Below are positions 11,701 to 23,000 of a stretch of 64,000 bases of DNA, piece after piece. The notes beneath the pieces were generated by a model. The model made no database searches. It worked only from the letters and a program-made list of their open reading frames with translations, and was not told the origin of the DNA. Source of the stretch: Pisaster brevispinus (lineage: Eukaryota > Echinodermata > Asteroidea > Forcipulatida > Asteriidae); assembly GCA_023634235.1 (NCBI GenBank), contig JAMKCF010000015.1, forward strand, positions 3,387,698 through 3,451,697. The letters are read 5' to 3'. Both the position numbers and the translations under genes were made by a program. The first letter of the stretch is position 1. The number at the start of each line of letters is the position of its first letter.

Positions 11701-11807
11701 GGGTGCAACAAGCTTAGCCTACAATCCCATTGGAATATGCATAATAGTTGTTGAGATCAGAAAATACAAAGTAGTCCTATTGCAGATTATCTTTCCAGTT
11801 GTTACCT

Positions 11808-12175
11808 GGGCCCAATTGGTGCTAAACATGTTTTTCTGCTTAGCAAAAATAAGCAGTATACCAGTCAGAAATTGTACATGTGGCATTGTGCTTTGGCTGA
11901 TCATCTTATTCAGGTAAACATAATTGTTTGTACTAAGTATTAAGTGCTTAAGCAGCTCTGTGAAATTTTGCCCTGGGCCCAATTTCATAGAGCTGCTTAA
12001 GCATAAACAGTTGCTAAATGCTAAGCAAAACAGAATTATGCTTAACAAAATAAGGTTACCAGCCAAACTAACATGTCACATGCACAATTTTTGACTGGCA
12101 TCCTGTTCTTTTCTACTAAGCAAAACAAATGTTAAGCAATATTTTCTGCTTAAGCAGCTCTATGAAATTGGGCCC
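11808..12175. mobile_element. Two GGGCCC-family MITEs side by side
   Basis: A shorter, partly degraded copy (11808-11973) abuts a full copy (11975-12175) with only one base between them. Both have the inverted ends GGGCCCAATT...AAATTGGGCCC. They lie between the GST-2 promoter and RPS24. Confidence 0.8.
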
Positions 12176-12526
12176 TGATTGTCGAGTCTGCAGCTCGACC
12201 GGACGTACAAGCATGGAGGTTGAACTCCATGGTATAAGGCTCCCGTGTCCGTGTTTCCCTGTTGTTCGTGTACATAAACAATTTATAACGTGCATCAAAC
12301 TATACAGAAACATAATAATTGTGAACTATTAGTAACAAATTTAAAATGGATTGCCGATTACATAACATCAAATAATTCCACCTGCGAATGACTGAGCATG
12401 CATGGATGAAAGCACTCTGTTTAATTTGTGTGGGTTGTCTTTGGCACTTCTGAGCCACCGTACACCATTTTCGCAGGACGCTGGTACTCGCAACGTCACA
12501 CAACGTAAATTACACATTGGTTACCA

Positions 12527-12540
12527 GCAGTCCTCTTTAC
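12527..12540 (+). promoter_or_regulatory. 5'TOP-like start of RPS24
   Basis: A pyrimidine tract TCCTCTTTAC lies 23-32 bases before the RPS24 start codon. Animal ribosomal protein mRNAs start at a C inside such a tract (terminal oligopyrimidine), which couples translation to TOR signalling. The exact start base is inferred, probably C at 12532 or 12533. Confidence 0.6.
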
Positions 12541-12562
12541 TGCAGCCAATACTGCAACAAAC

Positions 12563-15500
12563 ATGGTGAGAAAAAGAACCCTAAAACATCCCAAAACATC
12601 ACCTTTCCTGAATTTATTTCAAACATTATTAACCATCAGATGAGAAGATTATTTCATAAACTTTGATACTGAGTAACTTTTTTTCGTGTATATGTTGTTG
12701 AAAGTAGAAAATTAGCAACGTACTCCAAAGGAAGAGAGTGTTCGTCTGCATGTAATATGTGAATATAAAACTGTTTGCAGTATTTTAACATGGTGAAAAA
12801 CATCCAAAATGTTTTCTATGTTCATGGAAATATCTGAAGATTTAGTACACAAATGTTTTGTTGATTATCATAAGCTAATGATTGACATGAAATAAGGAAG
12901 AAAATTAAACCAGACTGACACGAATTTGTTCACTAGCCAGGCAAATTACTTAATGCGTTGTTTTTGTAATTGTATTGACTGTGCAGTGTGACTTAGATTT
13001 GTATAAATTAAATTTTCACTGGTTTGAACTAGATTTTGTATTCATTGTAGCGTAACTAGTGGAACTGTTCTGTTATTTGTTTGCAGTCCTTCCTCCATTT
13101 TAACTGAACACCAATTAAAATTAAACCCTATAAACATAAGAACTTATGACTGAGTTACAATCCAACTAACTGTACTGTGTTGTTTTTTTACTTTCATTTT
13201 GACAATGACAGGGTGACTCTGCCGTTACCGTCCGAACTCGTAAGTTCATGACGAATCGTCTGCTGAATCGCAAGCAGATGATCGTCGACATTCTTCATCC
13301 CGGCAAGGCGACTGTTCCGAAGACTGAGGTCAGAGATCAACTTGCCAAGATGTACAAGACGACTTCAGATGTCATTTTCTGCTTTGGGTTCCGTACCCAG
13401 TTTGGAGGTGGTAAGACGTCGGGCTTTGGACTGGTGTACGACACACTGGACTTTGCAAAGAAGTACGAGCCCAAGTACAGACTGGCAAGGGTATGTATGA
13501 AATGATTTAAACAGTACAAACTATAGTTGCGATGATCAAAACCCTCCACCCTCCAGACGGTCGCAGACCGGAGGGTTACGAGACACTATGCACACGATTC
13601 GACCATGTAATGCAATTTTGATCAATGTTGACAGTAGTCACCGATTTGCCCATTTTTTGTGCTTGTTGTCTCGTAACGGATGGAGGGTTACGATCATCGC
13701 AACTAAAACTATAGTTGCGATAATCTTAACCCTACATCCTCCTGACAGTTATAGACTGAAGGGTTACGAGCCAGTCCATGTGATAATTTAGCGTTTATGC
13801 AATCTAAACCATTTGTGTCGGACGAGTAACCAAATTTGCCCTGTTTTTACCACTTTCAAAAATTATCATAACGCACTTTTTCTAACTTAGAACACTAACT
13901 TGATCCACAATGTGCAACTAATCAATTTAGAGCACTTAAAACATCATCGAGAAAATATTTGGCAGAAAACAGTTGACCAAAACCTTTCTAGAGACTGGTC
14001 GAATTGTCCATGAAATGCAGTGCACGTGAACATGTATTTTTTAACCCCGCTGTTCCAAAATCTCAACAAAATGCCAAACCGCCATGTGTAGGCCTGGCAC
14101 TCATCTGTTGTTAATATTTTTAAGAGATTTGCACAATCTGCAGATTGCACTGCTCATTTGTCGTAATTAATTTTTCGACATCCCAGAATGCGCGCTCAAT
14201 CTGTGTAAATTGTCCCTCACAAATATCCTGTGATTGTGCACATCCACAAAATGCGCTCAACAATATGGCAATGAGTCTGCAAGCGGTTTGGCTTACGCTG
14301 ATTGGTTGAGATGTCGCAAGTGCGGGGTTAAAAAAAAACCTGGCGTCCACAGTTCATGGACATTTCGGTCAATGTCTGGTAACTTTTTGGTCATTGTTTT
14401 TCTTCAAAATATTTTCTCGATGATGTTTTAAGTGTTTTAAATTAATTTATAACACATTGAAGATCAAATCCCTCTTCTTAGAATGTGTGTACTGTCATGG
14501 TATTTGAAAAGGGTAAAAATTGAGCAAATTTGGTCACTAGTCTGACAGATATGGTCGAAATTGCACATGTATGTGATTGTTAGAAGATTATTACACGGAC
14601 TGACTTGTATTTCTCTGGTCTGCGACCATAGGGAGGATGAAGGGTTGTGATCATCGCAACTATACATACTTCAGTGTTTTTGTTTTCAGAAACGCTGACT
14701 ACGCCAAACCCAGTTTCTGAATCTTACACAAACCTGGTAGGTAGCAATGGAGAAAGTGTAGTTTATCGCAAACATGGATCTTTGGATGACAATCACTTTG
14801 TAATTTTGTTTTGTCGTAGCATGGACTCTACGAGAGAAAACGCCCCTCAAGGAAGCAACGTAAGGAAAGGAAGAACCGACAGAAGAAGGTCCGCGGAACA
14901 GCCAAGACCAAGGTGTCATCTGGCAAGAAGGTGAGTACATCTTCAATCGTACACAGAGCTTTCAACTCTCCCTGATTCTGCAGAAAGTTCCTTGAAAATA
15001 AACCAAGCTTTCCATGTTCTGATGAACAAATTTGAAAATTCCCTGGGGTGCGATTTCACAAAGCACTAAGATTCATCTTAAGATGAGTTGTCAGCATTAC
15101 CAGGTCTCGAATTTGACACTGGACCGCTGGCCCAGGGCCAGTGATTTTAGCCTCGGGCCAGTAAACTCATGATCGGACAAATCCGGCGGTCTTGTGTTTT
15201 TCAATTGAATAATAGCCACTGTGTAAAATCTTTAACAGAAAGAAGTGATGTTCCAATGTTGACCTTCAAGAGTCTTGTATTTGTACAATTATGTTGAGTA
15301 TCAAAATTTACTAACCCATAAGACAACTGAGATAAATCTTCTCTTAGTGCTTGTTCAAAAAAAAAAAAAAATTTACATGTTAAACTTTGTAGAAAGCTCT
15401 TTCTAATGAAGATTTCAGTCTTGTGTGTTAAACCCTGGTCCGGTAAACATTGTGAGCTACAAGCCCTGCAGTCTTGTGGAATTTTACCCCAAATTCGAGC

Positions 15501-16426
15501 CCTCATTACCATAGTGATTTGTATTGTGACATCACACATTGCTTAGCAATTAAGATTAATTACCCAGTTAAGATCAATCTTAACTCTTTGTGAAATCTTC
15601 CCCCTGATTATGGAAACTTTGTCCCATTAAAATATCTCCTTGATTGTTTTACAAAATCTCCTGATTGCAAAATGCAAATGTTGGCAGCTCTGCATAAATG
15701 TGAAACTAATCAATTTCACAATAACACTTCTTTCAATTGGACTTCCTTGTGGAGAAATTAAGACTGGAAATAAACCACGTGTTCAGCTTTCAAGATGGTT
15801 TTCTCAGCCAAGTCAGCTGGGTTAAAGATCAACTTAAGCGAAATTGCTGAAACTTATTTGACTAATTATCCTTGTTTGTTTTACTCATTGTTTGATAATA
15901 TAATAAGTGTGAAGTTTTCCTCCCTGTAATTTTGTTGAAATTTGATCAAAAAAACTACCCCAGCCCTTTCTTCGTATTAATTAATTAATCTGTGAACTGG
16001 TGTTTTTGCCACTGTTGGCAGCGGCCTGCGTGGGTCCCAGCAAAAAACCCATGAAAATCAACACTGACGTACCAGTGCCTCAGAAAACCAGAGTGAAACC
16101 AGTCCATGTTGTGACGTAAAATAGTCACAACACAGATTGGATGAAGGTTGTTTATCGTCATTGATATTTTTTCGTTGTCTTGTTTTTCGAGTTCGTAGTG
16201 TGATGTCACTTTGCTGTTTTGATTCCCGGGCGCTTAGTTTTTTTTTTGTGAAACCCAGCACTTTGGCCCAGCATGACACTGATCAAAATGTGTTTCTTTT
16301 TTACATTATCAAACAATATCTGTTGAGTTTTACTCATTTCTTACCACTTTGCAGTTGTTAACCTTTCTGTAGTAAAAGCACGATAATATTAATTATGTTC
16401 TTTATGTTTCTTTTTCTTTGCAGTAA
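12563..16426 (+). CDS. RPS24: Ribosomal protein S24 (eS24), 4 coding exons
   Basis: Exon 1 holds only the ATG (12563-12565, donor GTGAG). Exon 2 (13212-13490) encodes [20 protein letters not shown] through [10 protein letters not shown], including the family signature [20 protein letters not shown]. Exon 3 (14820-14930) encodes the basic tail [20 protein letters not shown] to SSGKK. Exon 4 starts directly with the TAA stop (16424-16426). The protein has 131 residues, as expected for eS24, a component of the small cytosolic ribosomal subunit. The one-codon first exon and the stop-codon-only last coding exon match the general plan of animal RPS24 genes. A poly(A) signal AATAAA lies at 16568-16573. 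Introns 2 and 3 are loaded with nested foldback elements, yet the splice sites remain clean. Confidence 0.98.
13525..14661. mobile_element. Nested foldback elements in RPS24 intron 2
   Basis: A 180-bp element (13525-13704) has ends AGTTGCGATGATC and GATCATCGCAACT. Immediately after it a second member of the same family starts at 13713 (AGTTGCGATAATC) and ends at 14661 (GATCATCGCAACT). The second one is long because another foldback element (13931-14436; ends AGCACTTAAAACATCATCGA and TCGATGATGTTTTAAGTGTT) sits inside it. No coding capacity was seen. Confidence 0.8.
14954..15692. mobile_element. Triple-nested foldback elements in RPS24 intron 3
   Basis: The outer element (14954-15692; ends CAGAGCTTTCAACTCTCCCTG and GCAAATGTTGGCAGCTCTG) is interrupted at 15045-15604 by an element with ends GATTTCACAAAGCACTAAG and CTTTGTGAAATC. 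That one is interrupted at 15101-15503 by an element with ends CAGGTCTCGAATTTGACAC and CCAAATTCGAGCCCT. The innermost is flanked by CATTAC(C) on both sides. Uninterrupted copies of each exist elsewhere in the window (50825-51028, 41922-42075, and 37880-38233 with 60045-60393), which proves the order of insertion. Confidence 0.85.
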
Positions 16427-16656
16427 TGAGTGAGTTGCAGAGAGGGAAATAATTCAACATGAAACTGGACGCACCTGAGGAACACTTTGGGTGAACAATA
16501 ATGTGGGTCATCAAATGAAGATATGTACAGATTGCCATCCAGACATACGTCGTCGTATACCGAGGCCAATAAACAAAGCAGTTGTTATTGAAAACAAACT
16601 ATTATGTGTACAGTGTGTCTCTTTTTTTGGTGTCAGTGAACAATGACACAAGTTTT

Positions 16657-17206
16657 CTGGGCTTGATTGTACAAAGCACTCAAGATTCAACCTAAAAGGG
16701 CTGTGACGTCATGATTAAAGCGGAACTGTGGCTGTACATGGAATTATTATATGAACTCTCACCCATAGTTATCGCACTCGCGCACTCTCCATGGATATGA
16801 TACGTAGGGAGGGCACATGCAGTAACTGGGTGAGAGTTCATAATTCCATGTACATGTTCAGCCACAGGCCTGCTTCGATCATGACCAGCACCAGAGCCTT
16901 ATATTGGGAGAGTTGCAACATAGAGGGACCAGTTTTCTTCGGTCACGTGGTTGCGGGACACCATTTTCGGACCAAATGCAGCACAACACAGTGGTGAGAC
17001 TAGTCTGGCACCAAGTATTCGCCCATGCGCTTTTTGGTTTTTTTTACACAAAATGGCTTCTAATCGCAAGTTGAAGCAACTCTCCCAATACATGTATATG
17101 GCTCTGATCATGCCAACACAGCCCCTTTAACATGAGTTGTCAACATCACCATAGTGTGATTTGTATTAGATCGACCTTAGCTCTTTGTGAAATGTGCCCC
17201 TGACTC
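16657..17206. mobile_element. Foldback element interrupted by a second one, downstream of RPS24
   Basis: The halves of a TTTCACAAAG-family element (CTGGGCTTGATTGTACAAAG at the left; ATCACCATAGTGTGATTTG and CTTTGTGAAATGTGCCCC at the right) are separated by an element with ends AAAGGGCTGTGACG and CACAGCCCCTTT (about 16697-17130). The inner one contains two further hairpins: GAACTCTCACCCA pairs with TGGGTGAGAGTTC, and TTGGGAGAGTTGC pairs with GCAACTCTCCCAA. Confidence 0.7.
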
Positions 17207-18735
17207 TTATCTTTGTCTGGAACATTACTGAACTTGGACTGTATCTGAATTGGTGGCTACAGATATGGCTACGACTGTTGCTAAGGGTGTTGCTTCAACA
17301 CATGATGATGCAGAAATCTAGCCAGTAGCCACAGCCGCCAATAGACCACCTTGCAGTGGCCACCATCGTTGATGAAACGTGCATGCATGAAAGTCTATCA
17401 TTGGCTGAGAGTTGTGTGCAGTGCAAAGATGCTTGCTCTTTTCCATTGTTTGTCATTAAGATGATGGTCAGTGATGTCATGTGCAAATCCATCTATTCGT
17501 ACACAGTTTTTATAATGCATGTATTTTTGTTAAAATTGGAAGTTGCAAAAAGTTCATGCGTTGTCACTTTAGTTAGGTAAATACATGTTGGTGAGTTTCT
17601 ACCATAGTCGAAGTCTTGTGGTGGACTTGAAGCATGGGTAACAATTTGTAGGTGAGGGATTTTAACTCCCCCCGAAAAATAATGTTTCTGTACTCTAAAA
17701 ATGTTTGGACAAAAAAACATGATGTAATTAATGCATTGCCCATGTTTGGATCAACGGATTGAACAATTTCACAAGCGAACAAAGAATTACAGCAAAAACT
17801 TTCCTATAAAAATGATGATACACAAAACACGATACAAGCGCTTTTGTTTTTATACGGGGGTTCTTTTCTCATTAGCTTTCCGTCGGCCAATCATAAGATC
17901 AAAGCAAGGTAATGAATATTTATGAATCTGATGACCTCTTGAGTTGTAAAAAGGTCACGGCCGGTCATGGGGGATCCCCGTCCATACGATTTGCTAAGGG
18001 AATGTTTAATCAAAAGAGGGCGCTGTCAGACGAATTGTCTGCATAATTCGCCATACGGAGCCTCTGGAATCTCCGGGGCAGTGGGGACAGAATCTCCCGC
18101 TACACCGGCAGGCGGCAGCCGCGGCCAGTTATTAAAGACAATTATTCCCAGTTATTAAAAGGCCGTGCCTGGACGTGAGCATTTGAATTTCCAGAATCTT
18201 ATAATTTTATAGTCGTCTAGTCGGACAGGACAGGTCCACATAGTCACTTTTAAATTCAGTCCGAAATGTATTAAGCAGCGAAACGAGTCCATGCCACACG
18301 TCCTTAATGGGGGTGTCAATCAATTAAGGGTCGGTGATTTAGTTTAGAACGGGGCAGGACAATCTGCCAGCATCCTTTGTGTACAAACTCGGTATGTTAA
18401 TTGTCACTGATAGATGAAACCGAACTATTAAACTTGATTGATTAAAAAATAAGCTTAAATTAACCCAGGCAATGTAGACAACGCACTCGGGATAAAAGAC
18501 TGGTATTCTGCTAATAATATCCATTTGACGCTTGGTATAGGACGTGGTGGTAACCGCCCCATCTAGTGTGGCTTCATTGTGTGCTTGGAATCTCAGGAAT
18601 TCTTCAGAGGATTTTAGGGGAGGTACTCCTGTACAAGAGGAACAAAGTGTGATGGGAACTTTTTTTGGGGGGGGGGCTGACTGCCACCATGTTACATAGA
18701 TCTAACTTTGACAGTTTAAAGCTTACCTTTTCATG
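17207..18735. other. Intergenic region between RPS24 and GST-3
   Basis: No gene is supported. About 17968-18150 there is a GC-richer repeat with AGAGGGCGCTGTCAGACGAA and GACAGAATCTCC; diverged relatives lie at about 32515-32660 and 35725-35870. Short ORFs here show no family features. Confidence 0.55.
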
Positions 18736-18739
18736 TTAA

Positions 18740-19158
18740 ATCAAACTATATAGAGTGGCCGCTGACCACACTCTTCAACAAGTAAATTCAAAACGTAGTT
18801 CTATTGAGTGCCTGAATAATAATGAAGTTCGTAGTCATGTACATGTAGTTCGATTGGATTGAATGATTTTTCAGCAATTCAACACCAAGGTCGACCTCAT
18901 TTGTTCAATCATCCGTTTAGTACAAAAATGTTTACAAAGCCGGGTTCCGTTTCGCGCTGCATGTTTTTAGTGTTCCTTTACTTCGGGTTAGCATAGAGCT
19001 TCGGGTTCTTTCATTCACCAGAGTTCAGTCGTACTCATCTTTGTAGTGAATCACAGACTGTTGCACGTAGTTGAAATTCCAACGTCGTGTGTTTTTGCTG
19101 TGCATGTTATAAGCAGTGGAGCAAAATAACAGTGTAAGGACAGTCGTTTTTCTTCAAG
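18740..19158 (+). promoter_or_regulatory. GST-3 promoter region and first noncoding exon
   Basis: Aligns with the region upstream of GST-2 in opposite orientation. The first exon ends GGACAGTCGTTTTTCTTCAAG at 19158 before the donor GTAAGACC. The intron to 20068 contains two GGGCCC-family foldback elements (19433-19626 and a degraded one at 19628-19828). The transcription start is not visible. Confidence 0.65.
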
Positions 19159-20093
19159 GTAAGACCATGTATTAATCTTAAAGATGCAACTTGAACGTCA
19201 GAGCCTACCATCCGCTCCAAAAACTCCTCGGATCAGAATTGATGCGAATTCCGGTACCGTGGGGCTTTACATATTTCTGGGACTGTACGACCAAGAATCT
19301 GTGTCGAGATGACACCTCCAGAAATGGGTCAAACTGACGCATAATCCGAGGTAGAATCTCAATCAGTTTCCGATTCAGCTTGAACCACGGATCAGGCGCC
19401 CTGGGACCCAGAATAAGGGCCAATTCTGACCAGAGCCCAATTTCATAGAGCTGCCTTAAGCAGAAAATACTGCTTAACACCTGTCTGCTAAGCAGAAATG
19501 GGCAGGATGCCAGTCACAAATTGTACATGTGACATGGTAGTTTGGCTGGTAACCTTATTCTGGTAAGCATGGTTTGGTTGTGCTTAGCTACTTTTTGTGC
19601 TTAAGCAGCTCCATGAAATTGGGCCCAGGGCTCAATTGCATAAAGCCTGTAATCAAAAAAAAAAAACACTTGCTAAGCACAGACAAAATATTGCTTAGCA
19701 AAAACAGGTTACCAGCCAACACTTCTTAAAGTTTACATTGTTGCCACTGGTACCTCGCTCATTTCTTGCTAAGTAAAGAAATTTACTAAGCAGAATGTTC
19801 TGCTTAAAAGCTTTATGAAGTAGACCCAGGTAGTTTGAGGGTGTAATTCTTGGATGGGCGGGGGCGGGTTGATCTCTTTCAATGTGAATGAATTAGTATA
19901 AAATTTGTTCCAAGTTTAACAAATTATGCACGACCCTGTGGTTTTCAGCTTTTAAAGATTATTGTTTTGAAACGAATTAAAGTGATTAGAGGCAAACCAA
20001 CACTATTCTTGTAATTAATAGTAAGCTAAGATCGTAATTCATGGATTGTTGCTGTTTTTAATTAATAGGTTGAGAGACATTCCAACCGAACCC

Positions 20094-23000
20094 ATGTCGT
20101 CTTATAGGTTATTGTACTTTGACTATACCCGCGGTAGAGCGGAGGCAACTCGAATGCTCTTTGCCGTTGCCAACAAAGAGTTTGAAGATATCCGAATAAC
20201 CAAGGAAGAATGGCCTAAGATTAAACCAAGTAAGTCAGAGTTACAGGGTTTTTTTCCTAGACATGTCTTCAGAATTCTGTTTGTTTGTTTGTTTGTTTGT
20301 TTGTTTGTTTGTTTAGATGATCTTCCCAACAATGAAACACGGTAAAGCTCCCACAACGGGATATAAACACCAAGCTGGCAACGGCCAATCTCTCTCACAC
20401 AAACATTGGTTTGACGTATGTGATTATGAATTGCACAAAAAATCAAGAAATTGTGGTTCAGTAACTATACAGTCATTGTGAAATCAGCAGTTAACTTGGC
20501 AGGGTTCGAACCATCTTTATCCATTTTGAGCTCGGTGTGTGGCACCCCACTCTTAAGGTGTCCGATGTGCTCTGGGAATCTCAGGAATCCTTAGAGGGGG
20601 CACTTATGTACAAGAGGAAAGTAAAGGAACATGGGTGGGGGGGCACCCTCTGAAAAAAATGTCGGGCATTAAAGGAATCATTAAGTTTGACGATGCTTGT
20701 TTCTTTTTCTCCCTTCAATAGCCACTCCTCAAGGTCATATTCCCGTGCTGGAGATTGATGGGAAACAGCTTCCTCAGAGCACTGCAATCGAGTCTTACAT
20801 AGCGAGAGAATTCGGTATGGAGTCTTTGATAATCTTGTTTTGTTTTGACTTGACAGTATGTCACTCCGTATGTATCTGAGAATAATGCCTACAGTTCATA
20901 GAGTGTCTTTCAGTTTGTTCGTGGCTTATTGATTTGATTATTTTTAATTTCTCTCCAGGACTGTACGGTTCTAGTAACTGGGAAGCAGCTCAAATAGATG
21001 TAGTTCGAGAAACCATGAAGGATTTGATAGAACCCATGATCATGCCGGTACTTTTTGAACAGGACAAAGAGAAACAGGTTAAACACCTTCACATTTAATT
21101 GCAAATTTTCACATTTGGCCTTTTTTCATTTTTGTTGCATTAAATATAAACTTTTCATGATATATTCCGAGAAAGTACGAAATATATGCTTGGAAATTCA
21201 ATTTCCTTAGGGAAAGTCTAGAAACTGTGAAATTTGTGCATAAATTACTAGGTTGCGTGGTTACAAAAAAAATCATTTATTCGGAACTCTTCCAATTTCA
21301 AGTCAAGTTACACATTTTTGATGCAATCCTTTTCATCTTGCCAAAGACATGTCGACTGCGCCATAATATTTGTACAATATGAAGCCCTCAAATACATAAA
21401 GGATAACTTTTACACAAAAACATTAAAAAAGAAACACAATATTCAGACAATAGCAACTGTTTACCAACTTGTTATTTATTATACTATTTACATGCATCAT
21501 GTTCTAAAAATTCATCAGTATTTGTCACAAGTTAAATACCTAAGCATTGTTATTAAATTTCAGATAAATAATTTTTGTAACAACGAATGAGGGTCATCTA
21601 TTTTGTACAATCCCACACAAATTATGTTTTGTGTTCTTTTTTTTCCGGTGGGGATAGAATATTCTAACCCTTTAGAGATGTTGTGTTCTTCTTCGGTGGG
21701 GATAGAATAATTATTCTAAGCCTTTAGAGATTTTGTGTTCTTTTTTTCCCGGTGGGGATAGAATATTCTAACCCTTTAGTGATTTTGTGTTCTTTTTTTT
21801 CCGGTGGGGATAGAATATTCTAACCCTTTAGAGATGTTGTGTGCATTTTCCGGTGGGGATAGAATATTCTAACCCTTTAGAGATTTGTTTTCATTGACTC
21901 TCAAATTAGAGTAGATGTAACATTTTCAAGATTCCGCGTACATTTTTCTGTTTGTGTTTGCATGTACTTGGAAAGTTAAATAATGAAGCTCATTTCCCTG
22001 CAAACGAATATTTCGGAGCTCTGTGAACTTATTTATTCATTTTTAAAGCAAATATTTCTAAGATTAAACTAGTGCCTAATTTTTCATGAAAAAAGTACAC
22101 AAACTGAGCAGCCAGTTTGACTTTTTCCAACGTAATCCTATGATATGGTAAATAGTAAAAAATTGTACCCTTAAAATTGCAAAGTAACGATAAAACCTAA
22201 TTTACGTGCAAACTTTTTGAAGATTATTCACACGAAAACAACAAGTTTGTTTTTGTTGCTTTCATTTTTTAATTTTTTTAAAGTTTGCTGAAAAGATGAA
22301 AAATAGAGCATCAATTTATTGAATAACAAGCAAATGTGAAAATTTGCAATTAAATGTGAAGGTGTTGTTAATAGTCAAGTTCTTTTATTATCCCAAAATT
22401 CTTCTTTCATTTTGTTCGTTTTTGGTCACAAAAAAGAAACTTATATCTACGTTGTTGACGAAATTTTGTAAAACAGAGATACGTTTTAATTTGCTTCAGG
22501 CCGTAAATTCAAAGGAGTACTACGAGAAAATTGCACCCCCGTGGTTGAAGAACCTTCATGACCTTCTTGCTAAGAATAATGGGGGCACTGGGTACTTCGT
22601 CGGAACCACGGTAAGCATTCGGAGGGTATAATATACATTCTATGGTTATAGTCTTAAAACATTTTTCTAAATTTAGTATACATTGTTCATACGGAAAGAC
22701 TGTGTTACTATAGCGATCATGGCTCTTATATATGACAAAATAAAACAGTGTGTGGGGGGTGTACGGAGCTCTGAAAGTGCTATCCAACTTGTAAAGATCC
22801 TAAGATAATTTACTGCAAGATGGTAACATCATAAACGTAAGATGACGCCATCCCGAGATCATTTATTTCGGGATGACGACATGCTGAACGTAGAATGTTG
22901 TCTTTTCAAGAAAAATATTTTTTTTGGTTCTCATCATGTCTGATGGCACTTCCAGAGCTCCGTAGTTGGGGGAGGTTTGGGGGATAAGCCCGCTTTAGCT

